Below, in pieces: positions 23,852-32,169 of a stretch of DNA of 64,000 bases. This DNA is from Bacteroidales bacterium (GTDB lineage Bacteria; Bacteroidota; Bacteroidia; Bacteroidales; UBA1402), in assembly GCA_017468435.1 (NCBI GenBank), contig JAFUIP010000011.1, positions 1-64,000 on the forward strand. Reading direction: 5' to 3'. Under the pieces are notes generated by a model, which searched no databases, was not told the DNA's origin, and saw nothing but the letters and a program-made list of their open reading frames with translations. How positions within the stretch are numbered: the first letter of the stretch is position 1; every line of letters begins with the position of its first letter. Position numbers and translations under genes: made by a program.

Positions 23852-26681
23852 TAATGAAATGATTGAGGTTTATGGCGCGAGGGTTCACAACCTGAAGAAC
23901 ATAGATGTGAAGATTCCTCGCAACAGCCTGACGGTGATTACCGGTCTGAGTGGAAGTGGAAAATCATCTTTGGCTTTCGACACGCTTTTCGCCGAAGGTC
24001 AGCGTCGCTATATCGAGACATTCTCGGCCTATGCGCGCAATTTCTTGGGCAACTTGGAACGTCCTGATGTTGACAAGATTACGGGATTGAGTCCGGTTAT
24101 TTCCATCGAGCAAAAGACTACCAACAAGAATCCTCGTTCAACCGTGGGCACACAGACCGAAGTCTATGACTATATACGTTTGCTCTACGCTCGCGCTGCC
24201 GATGCTTATTCCTATTTGAGCGGCGAGAAAATGGTAAAATATACCGAAGAACAGATTCTTAACCTCATTATCAAGGATTTCGATGGTAAGGCTATCTATG
24301 TCTTGGCTCCCATGGTGAAGGGCAGGAAGGGTCATTACAAGGAACTTTTCGAATCTTTGTTGAAAAAAGCCTATCTCAATGTGCGTGTGGATGGCCAGCT
24401 GATGGAAATAACGCCGCAACTTCGTCTGGATCGCTATAAGAACCACGATGTGGAAGTGGTGGTAGATAAATTGGTAGTCAATGCCAAAGATACGCAAAGG
24501 CTTAAAAAGAGTGTGCAGATAGGGATGCGTTTGGGAAAAGGTGTCATTATGTTGCTCGATAAGAACAGCGGCGAAGTGCGCCATTTCAGTTCGCACCTGA
24601 TGTGTCCTAAAACCGGGCTTTCGTATCAGGATCCGGCACCGCATCATTTTTCTTTCAACTCTCCGCAGGGCGCTTGTCCGCATTGTAAGGGCTTGGGCTA
24701 TGTGAATCAAGTGGATGTGAAAAAGATTATTCCGGACGACAGTTTGAGTATTTATCAAGGTGGTATCGTGCCTTTGGGAAAGTACAAGAACGCCATGTTT
24801 TTCTGGCAATTGGAAGCTTTGCTGGCGCGCCACGGAGCCGATTTGAAAACCCCCATCAAAGATTTGCCACAAGAGGCTATTGACGAAATTCTGAACGGAT
24901 GCGAGGATAATTTGGCTGTGAAGAACTCTTCTTTGGGCTTGTCGAACTATTCTTCGCACTATGAAGGATTGATTAAATATATTGATTTACAGCAAGAAGG
25001 CGAAGTTTCGGCCGGTGCGCAGAAATGGGCGGCTCAATTTGTCTCAGTCATGGAATGTCCGCAGTGTAAAGGTGCCCGCTTGAACCAGGAATCGCTGATG
25101 TTCCGCCTGCACGACAAGAACATTGCCGAACTTGCGCGCATGGATATTGCCGAACTCGACGAATGGTTTGAACAATTGCCGCAACATTTGAGCGAAAGAC
25201 AATTGTCCATTGCCACCGAGATTCTCAAGGAAATCCGTCAACGATTAGGATTCTTGCTCGACGTGGGCTTGGATTATCTTTCCCTAAACCGCGCCTCTGC
25301 CACGCTCTCGGGCGGTGAGAGTCAGCGCATTCGTTTGGCCACTCAGATAGGTTCGCAACTGATTAACGTGCTGTACATTTTGGACGAGCCAAGCATAGGT
25401 TTGCATCATCGTGACAATCAAAGGCTTATAGCTTCTTTGAAAAAACTGCGCGACCAAGGCAACACCGTTATTGTGGTGGAACACGACCGCGATATCATGC
25501 TGCAGAGCGACTACATCATCGATTTGGGTCCTAAAGCGGGTCGTTTGGGAGGAAACCTGATGTTTGCCGGTACGCCTCAAGAAATGATGAAAGCCGACAC
25601 GCTCACAGCTGCTTATCTGCGTGGAGAAATGCAGATTCCCTTGCCTGAAAAGATTCGTGAAGGAAATGGCAAGGAATTGATAATCAAGGGATGTACGGGG
25701 CATAATCTAAAGCATATCGATGTTAAATTTCCTCTGGGAAAACTTATCTTGGTAACGGGTGTTTCGGGCGGTGGAAAGTCTTCGTTGGTGAACGGAACCT
25801 TGCAAGCTGCTTTAAGTAAACATTTCTACAGAACCCTGCAGTCGCCCTTGCCTTACGAAAGCATGGAAGGGCTGGAACATATTGACAAAATTGTCAGCGT
25901 GGACCAATCGCCATTGGGACGCAGCCCGCGTTCGAATCCGGCTACCTATTGCGGTGTGTTTGCCGCTATTCGTCAGCTGTTTGTGGAGCTGCCCGAGTCG
26001 AAAATCCGTGCCTACAAGCCCGGTCGCTTTTCGTTTAACACGGCCGGCGGACGTTGCGAAAAGTGTAAAGGAAACGGCTACGAATGTATTGAGATGAATT
26101 TCCTTCCCGATGTGATGGTGCCTTGCGAAGCTTGTCGCGGAAAACGATACAACCGAGAAACCTTGGAGGTTCGCTTCAAGGGAAAATCCATTGCCGATGT
26201 GCTGGACATGACCATCAACATTGCCGTAGAATTCTTCGAAAATCAGCCACAGATTTATCAGAAAATCAAGACATTGCAAGACGTTGGCCTGGGTTATCTG
26301 AAGTTGGGTCAACCTTCCAATACACTGTCGGGAGGCGAATCGCAGCGCGTGAAATTGGCCACGGAACTTTCCAAGCGAGACAGCGGCAACACGCTTTATG
26401 TGCTCGACGAGCCCACCACCGGTCTGCATTTCGATGACATACGTGTGCTGATGCAAGTGGTTCATAAACTGGTAGATAAGGGAAATACCATCATCATTAT
26501 CGAACACAATACCGATGTTATCAAGCAGGCCGATTACATCATAGACATGGGACCCGACGGAGGCCGTAAAGGCGGAAAAGTGGTGGCCACCGGCACGCCC
26601 GACGAGATTCGTTCCTGCCGACAAAGCCTCACTGGTGAAGCCTTGCGACAAGAGGAATCCCTGCCATCTTTATCCATTTAA
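23844..26681 (+). CDS. uvrA: Excinuclease ABC subunit UvrA
   Basis: UvrA finds bulky DNA lesions for nucleotide excision repair. The 945-residue protein has two ABC ATPase halves: Walker A GLSGSGKSSLAFDTLFAEGQRRY and ABC signature LSGGESQRIRLATQIGSQL in the first, GVSGGGKSSLVNGTL and LSGGESQRVKLATELSK in the second. The second zinc module CEKCKGNGYECIEMNFLPD...CEACRGKRYN is complete. The first has MCPKTG where other phyla have CPxC, so one expected cysteine is missing; I believe this is common in Bacteroidetes. The start MSDNEM overlaps the transglycosylase gene; MIEVYG, five codons later, is the alternative. Confidence 0.97.
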   Translation: MSDNEMIEVYGARVHNLKNIDVKIPRNSLTVITGLSGSGKSSLAFDTLFAEGQRRYIETFSAYARNFLGNLERPDVDKITGLSPVISIEQKTTNKNPRSTVGTQTEVYDYIRLLYARAADAYSYLSGEKMVKYTEEQILNLIIKDFDGKAIYVLAPMVKGRKGHYKELFESLLKKAYLNVRVDGQLMEITPQLRLDRYKNHDVEVVVDKLVVNAKDTQRLKKSVQIGMRLGKGVIMLLDKNSGEVRHFSSHLMCPKTGLSYQDPAPHHFSFNSPQGACPHCKGLGYVNQVDVKKIIPDDSLSIYQGGIVPLGKYKNAMFFWQLEALLARHGADLKTPIKDLPQEAIDEILNGCEDNLAVKNSSLGLSNYSSHYEGLIKYIDLQQEGEVSAGAQKWAAQFVSVMECPQCKGARLNQESLMFRLHDKNIAELARMDIAELDEWFEQLPQHLSERQLSIATEILKEIRQRLGFLLDVGLDYLSLNRASATLSGGESQRIRLATQIGSQLINVLYILDEPSIGLHHRDNQRLIASLKKLRDQGNTVIVVEHDRDIMLQSDYIIDLGPKAGRLGGNLMFAGTPQEMMKADTLTAAYLRGEMQIPLPEKIREGNGKELIIKGCTGHNLKHIDVKFPLGKLILVTGVSGGGKSSLVNGTLQAALSKHFYRTLQSPLPYESMEGLEHIDKIVSVDQSPLGRSPRSNPATYCGVFAAIRQLFVELPESKIRAYKPGRFSFNTAGGRCEKCKGNGYECIEMNFLPDVMVPCEACRGKRYNRETLEVRFKGKSIADVLDMTINIAVEFFENQPQIYQKIKTLQDVGLGYLKLGQPSNTLSGGESQRVKLATELSKRDSGNTLYVLDEPTTGLHFDDIRVLMQVVHKLVDKGNTIIIIEHNTDVIKQADYIIDMGPDGGRKGGKVVATGTPDEIRSCRQSLTGEALRQEESLPSLSI

Positions 26682-26692
26682 ATAGCGCGAAT

Positions 26693-28591
26693 ATGTTGGC
26701 ATATCTACAAGTAGAAAAATTGACCAAGTCTTTCGGTGATTTAGTGCTTTTCGAAGACATCTCTTTCGGTATTGCTCAAGGACAAAGGGTGTCGCTCATC
26801 GCGCAAAATGGAAAAGGAAAATCCACTTTGCTCGAAATATTGGCCGGCGATGCCCAATACGATAGCGGTTCCATTGTCTATAGAAACGGAATTCGGGTGT
26901 CGTATTTGCCGCAAGAGCCTCATTTTCAGCCGCAACAAACGGTGATGCAATCTTGTTTTGCCAGCGGGAACGAGGTGGTGAAAACCATTGCCCGATATGA
27001 AGCAAAGTTGCAACACTTGGGAGAGAATGCCATGGATGCCGAAATGGAAGAACTGCTTCATCTGATGGATTATCACAAGGCATGGGATTACGAAAACCGT
27101 GTGAAACAGATTCTTACCAAACTGAATATTCCGCATTTCGACAGGCCCATGTCCCAATTGTCGGGAGGAGAACGCAAGCGCGTGGCTCTGGCCAATGCCC
27201 TGATCACCGAGCCGGACATGCTCATTCTGGACGAGCCTACCAACCACCTCGATCTGGAAATGACCGAGTGGCTGGAAAAATATCTTATCAAGTCGAATCT
27301 AACCTTGCTCATGGTGACGCACGATCGCTATTTCTTAGACCGCGTATGCAATTTGATTTTGGAGATTGACAATCGTCAACTCTATGCCTATCAGGGCAAT
27401 TACTCTTATTATTTGGAAAAACGACAGGAACGCATAGAGCAATTCAATGCCGAACTGGCCCGTGCTAATAATCTTTTTCGTACCGAACTCGACTGGATGC
27501 GCCGTATGCCATGTGCTCGTGGAACCAAGGCGCGCGCCCGCAAAGATGCCTTCTACGAATTGGAAGAAAAGGTGTCGCAGAAAATGTACGAGCGCAGCCT
27601 GCAACTCGATGTGAAAGCCAGTTACATAGGTTCGAAAATATTTGAAGCTCAATATGTTTCCAAAGCCTTCGGCAGTCAGAAGATTCTGCAGGATTTTTAT
27701 TACAATTTCGCCCGATACGAAAAATTGGGTATCGTAGGCCGCAACGGCAGCGGAAAAAGTACTTTCCTGAAAATGTTGCTCGGTCTGGAACCATGCGACA
27801 GCGGCCGTTTCGATATTGGAGAAACCGTGAAATTCGGCTATTATAGCCAGGATGGTCTGCAGTTTGACGAAAATCAGAAGGTGATAGATGTGATGCGCGA
27901 AATTGCCGAAGATATTCAGTTGGGCGACGGTCGTCATTTGAGTGCTTCGCAGTTTCTGAGCCATTTTCTCTTCACGCCCGATGTGCAGCATAAGTACGTT
28001 TTCAAGCTGAGTGGAGGAGAAAAGCGCCGTCTGCATCTATGCACCGTGCTTATGCGCAATCCGAATTTCCTGGTGCTCGACGAGCCTACCAACGACCTTG
28101 ATATACTCACTCTCAACGTTTTGGAGGAATACTTACGAAACTTCAAAGGCTGTGTGCTGGTGGTGTCTCACGACCGTTATTTCATGGATAAAATTGTGGA
28201 TCATCTCTTGGTGTTCAAAGGCGATGCCGAGATTCAGGATTTCCCCGGAAACTATACGCAGTACCGTGAATGGCGCGACGAAAAAGAGGCCGAAGAAAGA
28301 CGTCAGAAAGCATCCCTGAAGCCGGCGGCCCCACAAAGCAAGACGGAAACGCCACGCGAAAAGCCGCTCAAGAAGAAACGAAGCTTCAAGGAACAACGCG
28401 AATTCGAAGCGCTCGAATTGGAACTTGAACAATTGCAACAACAGAAAATCGACATGGAAACTGCCTTGAACTCAGGAACTTTGTCGGGCGAAGAAATGCA
28501 GCGTCTCTGCAAGGATTTGCCGCTGTTGATGGCTTCCATCGACGAAAAGGAAATGCGTTGGTTGGAACTGGCCGAGATAGAAAATGATTGA
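26693..28591 (+). CDS. ABC-F family ATPase (Uup-like)
   Basis: ABC-F proteins have two ABC domains and no membrane part, and act on ribosomes or, for Uup, on branched DNA or ribosome assembly. Domain one (about 5-245): Walker A IAQNGKGKSTLLEIL, signature LSGGERKRVALANALI, Walker B MLILDEPTNHLDLE. The linker 250-300 is basic (GTKARARKDAFYELEEK). Domain two (310-535): GRNGSGKSTFLKML, LSGGEKRRLHLCTVL, LVLDEPTNDLDI. The C-terminal 90 residues form a charged coiled coil (ABC_tran_CTD) with a KKKRSFKEQREFEALELEL start, which is the Uup type. It follows uvrA by 11 nt, so a link to DNA repair is plausible. Confidence 0.92.
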   Translation: MLAYLQVEKLTKSFGDLVLFEDISFGIAQGQRVSLIAQNGKGKSTLLEILAGDAQYDSGSIVYRNGIRVSYLPQEPHFQPQQTVMQSCFASGNEVVKTIARYEAKLQHLGENAMDAEMEELLHLMDYHKAWDYENRVKQILTKLNIPHFDRPMSQLSGGERKRVALANALITEPDMLILDEPTNHLDLEMTEWLEKYLIKSNLTLLMVTHDRYFLDRVCNLILEIDNRQLYAYQGNYSYYLEKRQERIEQFNAELARANNLFRTELDWMRRMPCARGTKARARKDAFYELEEKVSQKMYERSLQLDVKASYIGSKIFEAQYVSKAFGSQKILQDFYYNFARYEKLGIVGRNGSGKSTFLKMLLGLEPCDSGRFDIGETVKFGYYSQDGLQFDENQKVIDVMREIAEDIQLGDGRHLSASQFLSHFLFTPDVQHKYVFKLSGGEKRRLHLCTVLMRNPNFLVLDEPTNDLDILTLNVLEEYLRNFKGCVLVVSHDRYFMDKIVDHLLVFKGDAEIQDFPGNYTQYREWRDEKEAEERRQKASLKPAAPQSKTETPREKPLKKKRSFKEQREFEALELELEQLQQQKIDMETALNSGTLSGEEMQRLCKDLPLLMASIDEKEMRWLELAEIEND

Positions 28592-28659
28592 CAAAAAAAA
28601 TTGTAAATAATCATTAAAAAAATCGCTTCTCTCTGAAGGTTTTCTCGTAAAGTTTTCTT

Positions 28660-28667
28660 TATCTTTG
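28660..28667 (+). promoter_or_regulatory. Possible -7 box before serB
   Basis: TATCTTTG, 20 bp before the serB start codon. I see no good -33 box. If active, it would drive serB and perhaps the whole VTC cluster. Confidence 0.5.
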
Positions 28668-28687
28668 GGAGTCTAATAAACATCGCT

Positions 28688-29947
28688 ATGAAAGAGAATT
28701 CCCCCAAAGAACAGATTCTGATTAGAATTACAGGTAAAGATCGTCCGGGCTTGAATGCCGAAGTTATGAATATTCTGGCCGATTATGATACCAAGATCCA
28801 AGATATCGGACAGGCGAGTATTCATGCTACTTTGTCTATGGGTATTTTGGTACGCATAGATTCGGAACAATCCGGTCACATGATGAAGGAACTCATTTTC
28901 AAGGCTTCGGAAATTGGTGTCAACATTGAGTTTTCGGCCGTTACCGATGAGGAATACGAAAACTGGGTGTCGCGTCAGGGAAAAAATCGTTATATTCTGA
29001 CCATTCTCGGCCGTGAATTGTCGGCGGCTACCATAGAGGCTACTTGCCGCATCATCACCAATCAGGGCTTGAACATTGATGCCATCCGTCGTTTGAGCGG
29101 ACGTCAGTCTATCAATACGCCCCAGGATAAAGTGAAAGCCTGTATTGAATTTTCTTTGCGTGGTACGCCCAAGGATGTGCACGAACTTCAGGCCGAACTG
29201 ATGCAGATTGCTCCCACCATGGGCATGGACTTTTCTTTCCAACAAGACAATATGTACCGCCGTATGCGCCGTCTGATCTGTTTCGATATGGACTCGACAC
29301 TCATTCAGACAGAAGTGATTGACGAATTGGCCATCAAAGCCGGCGTGGGCGACGAAGTGAAAGCCATTACCGAAAGTGCCATGCGTGGCGAAATAGATTT
29401 CTGTGAAAGCTTTAAGCGTCGCGTGGCATTGCTCAAGGGCCTGGATGTTTCTGTGATGCGCGAAATTGCTGAAAACCTGCCTATTACCGAAGGTGCCGAC
29501 CGTCTGATGTATGTGCTGAAAAGCTATGGCTACAAGATTGCCATTCTCTCGGGTGGATTTACCTATTTCGGTGAATACTTGCAAAAACGCTGGGGCATAG
29601 ACTATGTATATGCCAACGAATTGGAAATCGGTCCCGATGGCAAGCTTACCGGACGTCATGCGGGCGAAATTGTGGATGGTCGTCGCAAAGCCGAGTTGCT
29701 GAAGCTGATTGCTCAAGTGGAAAAAGTCGATAAGATGCAGACCATTGCCGTGGGTGATGGAGCCAATGACCTTCCCATGTTGGCTGAATCCGGTTTGGGA
29801 ATCGCTTTCCACGCCAAGCCTCGTGTGGTGGCCACTGCCAAGCAGTCTATCAATACGGTGGGCCTGGATGGTGTGCTCTATTTCCTTGGTTTCAAGGATT
29901 CTTATCTCGACGAAAAGGGGCGCGACCACGGTGGAGATGTGAAATAG
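28688..29947 (+). CDS. serB: Phosphoserine phosphatase SerB with N-terminal ACT domains
   Basis: SerB makes the last step of serine synthesis, hydrolysing phosphoserine in the cytosol. Of 419 residues, about 8-180 form two ACT-like regulatory domains (ILIRITGKDRPGLNAEVMNILADY; YILTILGRELSAATIEA). The HAD phosphatase starts at 195 with FDMDSTLIQTEVIDELA (nucleophile Asp200, Asp202) and continues with SGGFTYFGEYL, KAELLKLIAQ and GDGANDLPML, the Mg-binding motif. It is followed by the VTC gene after 33 nt. It may be co-transcribed with the VTC cluster, but serine synthesis has no obvious link to it. Confidence 0.95.
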   Translation: MKENSPKEQILIRITGKDRPGLNAEVMNILADYDTKIQDIGQASIHATLSMGILVRIDSEQSGHMMKELIFKASEIGVNIEFSAVTDEEYENWVSRQGKNRYILTILGRELSAATIEATCRIITNQGLNIDAIRRLSGRQSINTPQDKVKACIEFSLRGTPKDVHELQAELMQIAPTMGMDFSFQQDNMYRRMRRLICFDMDSTLIQTEVIDELAIKAGVGDEVKAITESAMRGEIDFCESFKRRVALLKGLDVSVMREIAENLPITEGADRLMYVLKSYGYKIAILSGGFTYFGEYLQKRWGIDYVYANELEIGPDGKLTGRHAGEIVDGRRKAELLKLIAQVEKVDKMQTIAVGDGANDLPMLAESGLGIAFHAKPRVVATAKQSINTVGLDGVLYFLGFKDSYLDEKGRDHGGDVK

Positions 29948-29980
29948 TAAGCAAAGCCTATCGCTCAGATTGATAGACAG

Positions 29981-30751
29981 ATGGAAGCCCTCATCAGACA
30001 ACTTCAGTACCAAACTATCTCTCTTTCGGAGATGGGTAAGGTTCGTTTGATGAAAAGGGTAGATACCAAGTACGTCATTTCACGCCGGCAATTGGAGTTT
30101 CTTTTGGAACGCCTGCCGGCGTATTACTTTGTACAAGAAATAGATGGACGATGCTCCATGCCTTATTACACGCTGTATTACGATACGCCCGACCGTGATA
30201 TGTATCACGATCACAGACGGGGCAGATCCAATAGAAAAAAGATAAGGATCCGCATCTATCGCCATAGCGGACAGGCTTATTTGGAAGTAAAACACAAAAG
30301 TGGAAACGGCCGCACCAGCAAGCATCGTCAGGCAGTGGAAAGTGAACATCATCATTTGCCATTGTCTGCCGAATTTTTGCAGAAGCATTGTCAGTATGAA
30401 TTGCCGCAATTGCAAAGGACCATTGAAAACAATTTCGAGCGTATCACCTTGGTCAGCAAGAATATGGACGAGCGTGTTACCATAGATACGGCCCTGCGTT
30501 ACCGCAATCATCAAACCCATCAGACCTGCAGTCTCGACGATTTGGTCATCATCGAGCTGAAACGCAACGGACATCGTTATTCCCGCCTTCGCGAAGTCTT
30601 GAACGATATGTTGGTAAGCTCCTCGTCTTTCAGCAAATATTGCGTGGGAATGATACTGACTGACAACACATTGAAACAAAATAATTTTAAAGAGAAACTG
30701 CATCCCCTGTCGTATAGAGTTCCCTCCTTGCGACAATGTTATGAACGCTAA
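29981..30751 (+). CDS. VTC-domain protein (polyphosphate polymerase-like)
   Basis: The 256-residue soluble protein resembles the catalytic VTC domain of the yeast polyphosphate polymerase Vtc4, a tunnel-shaped CYTH-like fold. Residues matching the active site are present: Lys25/Arg26 and Lys30 (MKRVDTKYVIS), Arg89 and Arg91 (KIRIRIY), Glu102/Lys104/Lys106 (LEVKHK), Arg173 (IDTALRYRN), Glu192/Lys194 (IIELKRNG) and Lys219 (FSKYCVGM). So it looks catalytically competent. It has no membrane segment, so it should act at the inner face of the membrane, probably with the DUF4956 protein, which starts 11 nt later. The real product of bacterial VTC proteins is not firmly known to me; polyphosphate or another phosphate-linked transfer is inference. 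Confidence 0.9.
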   Translation: MEALIRQLQYQTISLSEMGKVRLMKRVDTKYVISRRQLEFLLERLPAYYFVQEIDGRCSMPYYTLYYDTPDRDMYHDHRRGRSNRKKIRIRIYRHSGQAYLEVKHKSGNGRTSKHRQAVESEHHHLPLSAEFLQKHCQYELPQLQRTIENNFERITLVSKNMDERVTIDTALRYRNHQTHQTCSLDDLVIIELKRNGHRYSRLREVLNDMLVSSSSFSKYCVGMILTDNTLKQNNFKEKLHPLSYRVPSLRQCYER

Positions 30752-30762
30752 ATTGACTAAGT

Positions 30763-31440
30763 ATGAACGAGTTGGATTTATTTGAAGAAGTAGCCGAAAG
30801 CGCGCTCATCGACCCGGAAAACATGGCTCTCCTTTTGGTGAGATTTGCCATCAATCTTGTAGTGACCTGGTTTATCATTCATTTTCAGTATTATAAACAA
30901 AGTCGCAGAAGAGATTATTATTTCACCTTTTTCCTGATAAGCATCAGTATCTTTTTCCTGATATTCTTGTTGGGCGGCGTGAAGTTGAAAGTGGGCTTCG
31001 CCTTGGGATTGTTTGCCATCTTTGGCATCATACGCTACCGAACGGAAACCATGCCCGTGCGCGAAATGACTTATCTTTTCGTCATTATATCGCTCTCGGT
31101 AATCAACGCTTTGGCCATCACCATCAGCTACATGGAGTTGCTGGCCACCAACCTGATTTTTATTTTGGCCATCTGGCTTTGTGAAAAGAATCGTTGGCTC
31201 AAGCATACGGCCACCAAACTGGTGCTCTACGACAAAGTGGAACTGATCATGCCCGAGAAACGCGACGAACTCATTGCCGATTTGCAGACGCGTACCGGCT
31301 TGCATATCACCAAGGTAGAAGTGGGACACATCGATTTTCTGAAGGATACGGCCATGCTCAAGATTCACTACGACAGCGATTCCGAGGTGAACAACACGGT
31401 GAATGAACTATTGAAATTTCCCAAAGATCAACCTATGTAA
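30763..31440 (+). CDS. DUF4956 inner-membrane protein
   Basis: The 225-residue protein has about four membrane segments between 22 and 150 (LLLVRFAINLVVTWFIIHF, YYFTFFLISISIFFLIFLLGGV, LGLFAIFGIIRYR, YLFVIISLSVINALAITIS). The family signature GLFAIFGIIRYRTETMPVREMTYLFVII is present. The C-terminal 80 residues are a soluble alpha/beta domain (YDKVELIMPEKRDELIADLQTRTGLHITKVEV). DUF4956 genes are regularly found beside VTC-domain genes, from my general knowledge of genomes. Function is unknown; a conduit or anchor for the VTC enzyme is plausible. It lies 11 nt after the VTC gene and 7 nt before the DUF2490 gene. Confidence 0.9.
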   Translation: MNELDLFEEVAESALIDPENMALLLVRFAINLVVTWFIIHFQYYKQSRRRDYYFTFFLISISIFFLIFLLGGVKLKVGFALGLFAIFGIIRYRTETMPVREMTYLFVIISLSVINALAITISYMELLATNLIFILAIWLCEKNRWLKHTATKLVLYDKVELIMPEKRDELIADLQTRTGLHITKVEVGHIDFLKDTAMLKIHYDSDSEVNNTVNELLKFPKDQPM

Positions 31441-31447
31441 AAATTGT

Positions 31448-32164
31448 ATGAGAAAGATTCTGTCAGCTGTCCTTGTCTGTGCGCTGTCATTCGGCCTGCA
31501 AGCCCAGAGCCTTTGGACCACCATAGACATAGAGAAGAAAATCAACAAACAGGCTTCTGCTTTTGCCGAACTGGAATACCGTACGCATCAGCATACACTC
31601 ATGAGCGAGCGTGCATCGAGCAGTCTGGGTGTGGAGTACGAATTCAATAAATATCTCAAAGCGCAGGCTTCTTATTCCTTTATCTACCGTCAAAGCAAGG
31701 ACGAAACCACCAAGAAAAACAATCTCGTTCCGGCTTATTGGTCGCCCCGACATCGTGGCAATCTTTCGTTGACGGCTTCGTATAAATGGAAAAAACGTAT
31801 TGAGATATCTCTGCGCGAGAATTATCAATATACCTATCGTTATCAGATGTTTGTGCCGAAATACAATGAATTGGGTTTCCGTATTCCCTACGAAGAGGTG
31901 GATGAAAAACATAAGCATGTGGCCAAGACGCGCCTGGAAATAAAGTACGACATCAAGAAATCGCCATTCGAGCCTTATGTTTCTTGCGAGGCTTATCACG
32001 ACATTTCTACCTGGTATCTCGATAAAATTCGTTATACCGTAGGCTCTACCTACAAAATCAACAAGCAACATCGTCTGGAAATGTATTATCGTTACATCAA
32101 CCATTCCGACGATGATGAAGATGCCGGCTCGGTGCTGGGAATTGGTTATAAATTTAAATTCTGA
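31448..32164 (+). CDS. DUF2490 outer-membrane beta-barrel protein
   Basis: The 238 residues begin with a signal peptide (MRKILSAVLVCALSFGLQAQ), followed by SLWTTIDIEKKINKQASAFAELEYR, the DUF2490 start. The rest is a run of alternating strands (YLKAQASYSFIYRQ, RGNLSLTASYKWKKRIEISLRENYQYTYRY, TRLEIKYDIKK, PYVSCEAYHDISTWY) ending in an aromatic-rich IGYKFKF, the typical last strand of an outer-membrane barrel. It would sit in the outer membrane. Placement between the VTC/DUF4956 pair and a lipoprotein suggests a trans-envelope role. Spacing to neighbours is 7 and 5 nt. Confidence 0.88.
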   Translation: MRKILSAVLVCALSFGLQAQSLWTTIDIEKKINKQASAFAELEYRTHQHTLMSERASSSLGVEYEFNKYLKAQASYSFIYRQSKDETTKKNNLVPAYWSPRHRGNLSLTASYKWKKRIEISLRENYQYTYRYQMFVPKYNELGFRIPYEEVDEKHKHVAKTRLEIKYDIKKSPFEPYVSCEAYHDISTWYLDKIRYTVGSTYKINKQHRLEMYYRYINHSDDDEDAGSVLGIGYKFKF

Positions 32165-32169
32165 GAAAA

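Noticed and set aside
24138-26651. Minus-strand frames of 273 and 279 residues opposite uvrA
   Set aside because: Overlap the ATPase and zinc modules of UvrA completely and carry no recognisable motif.
28673-30013. 446-residue open frame on the minus strand opposite serB
   Set aside because: It mirrors the strongly conserved SerB frame, has no family pattern, and His-rich antisense composition as expected from a shadow.
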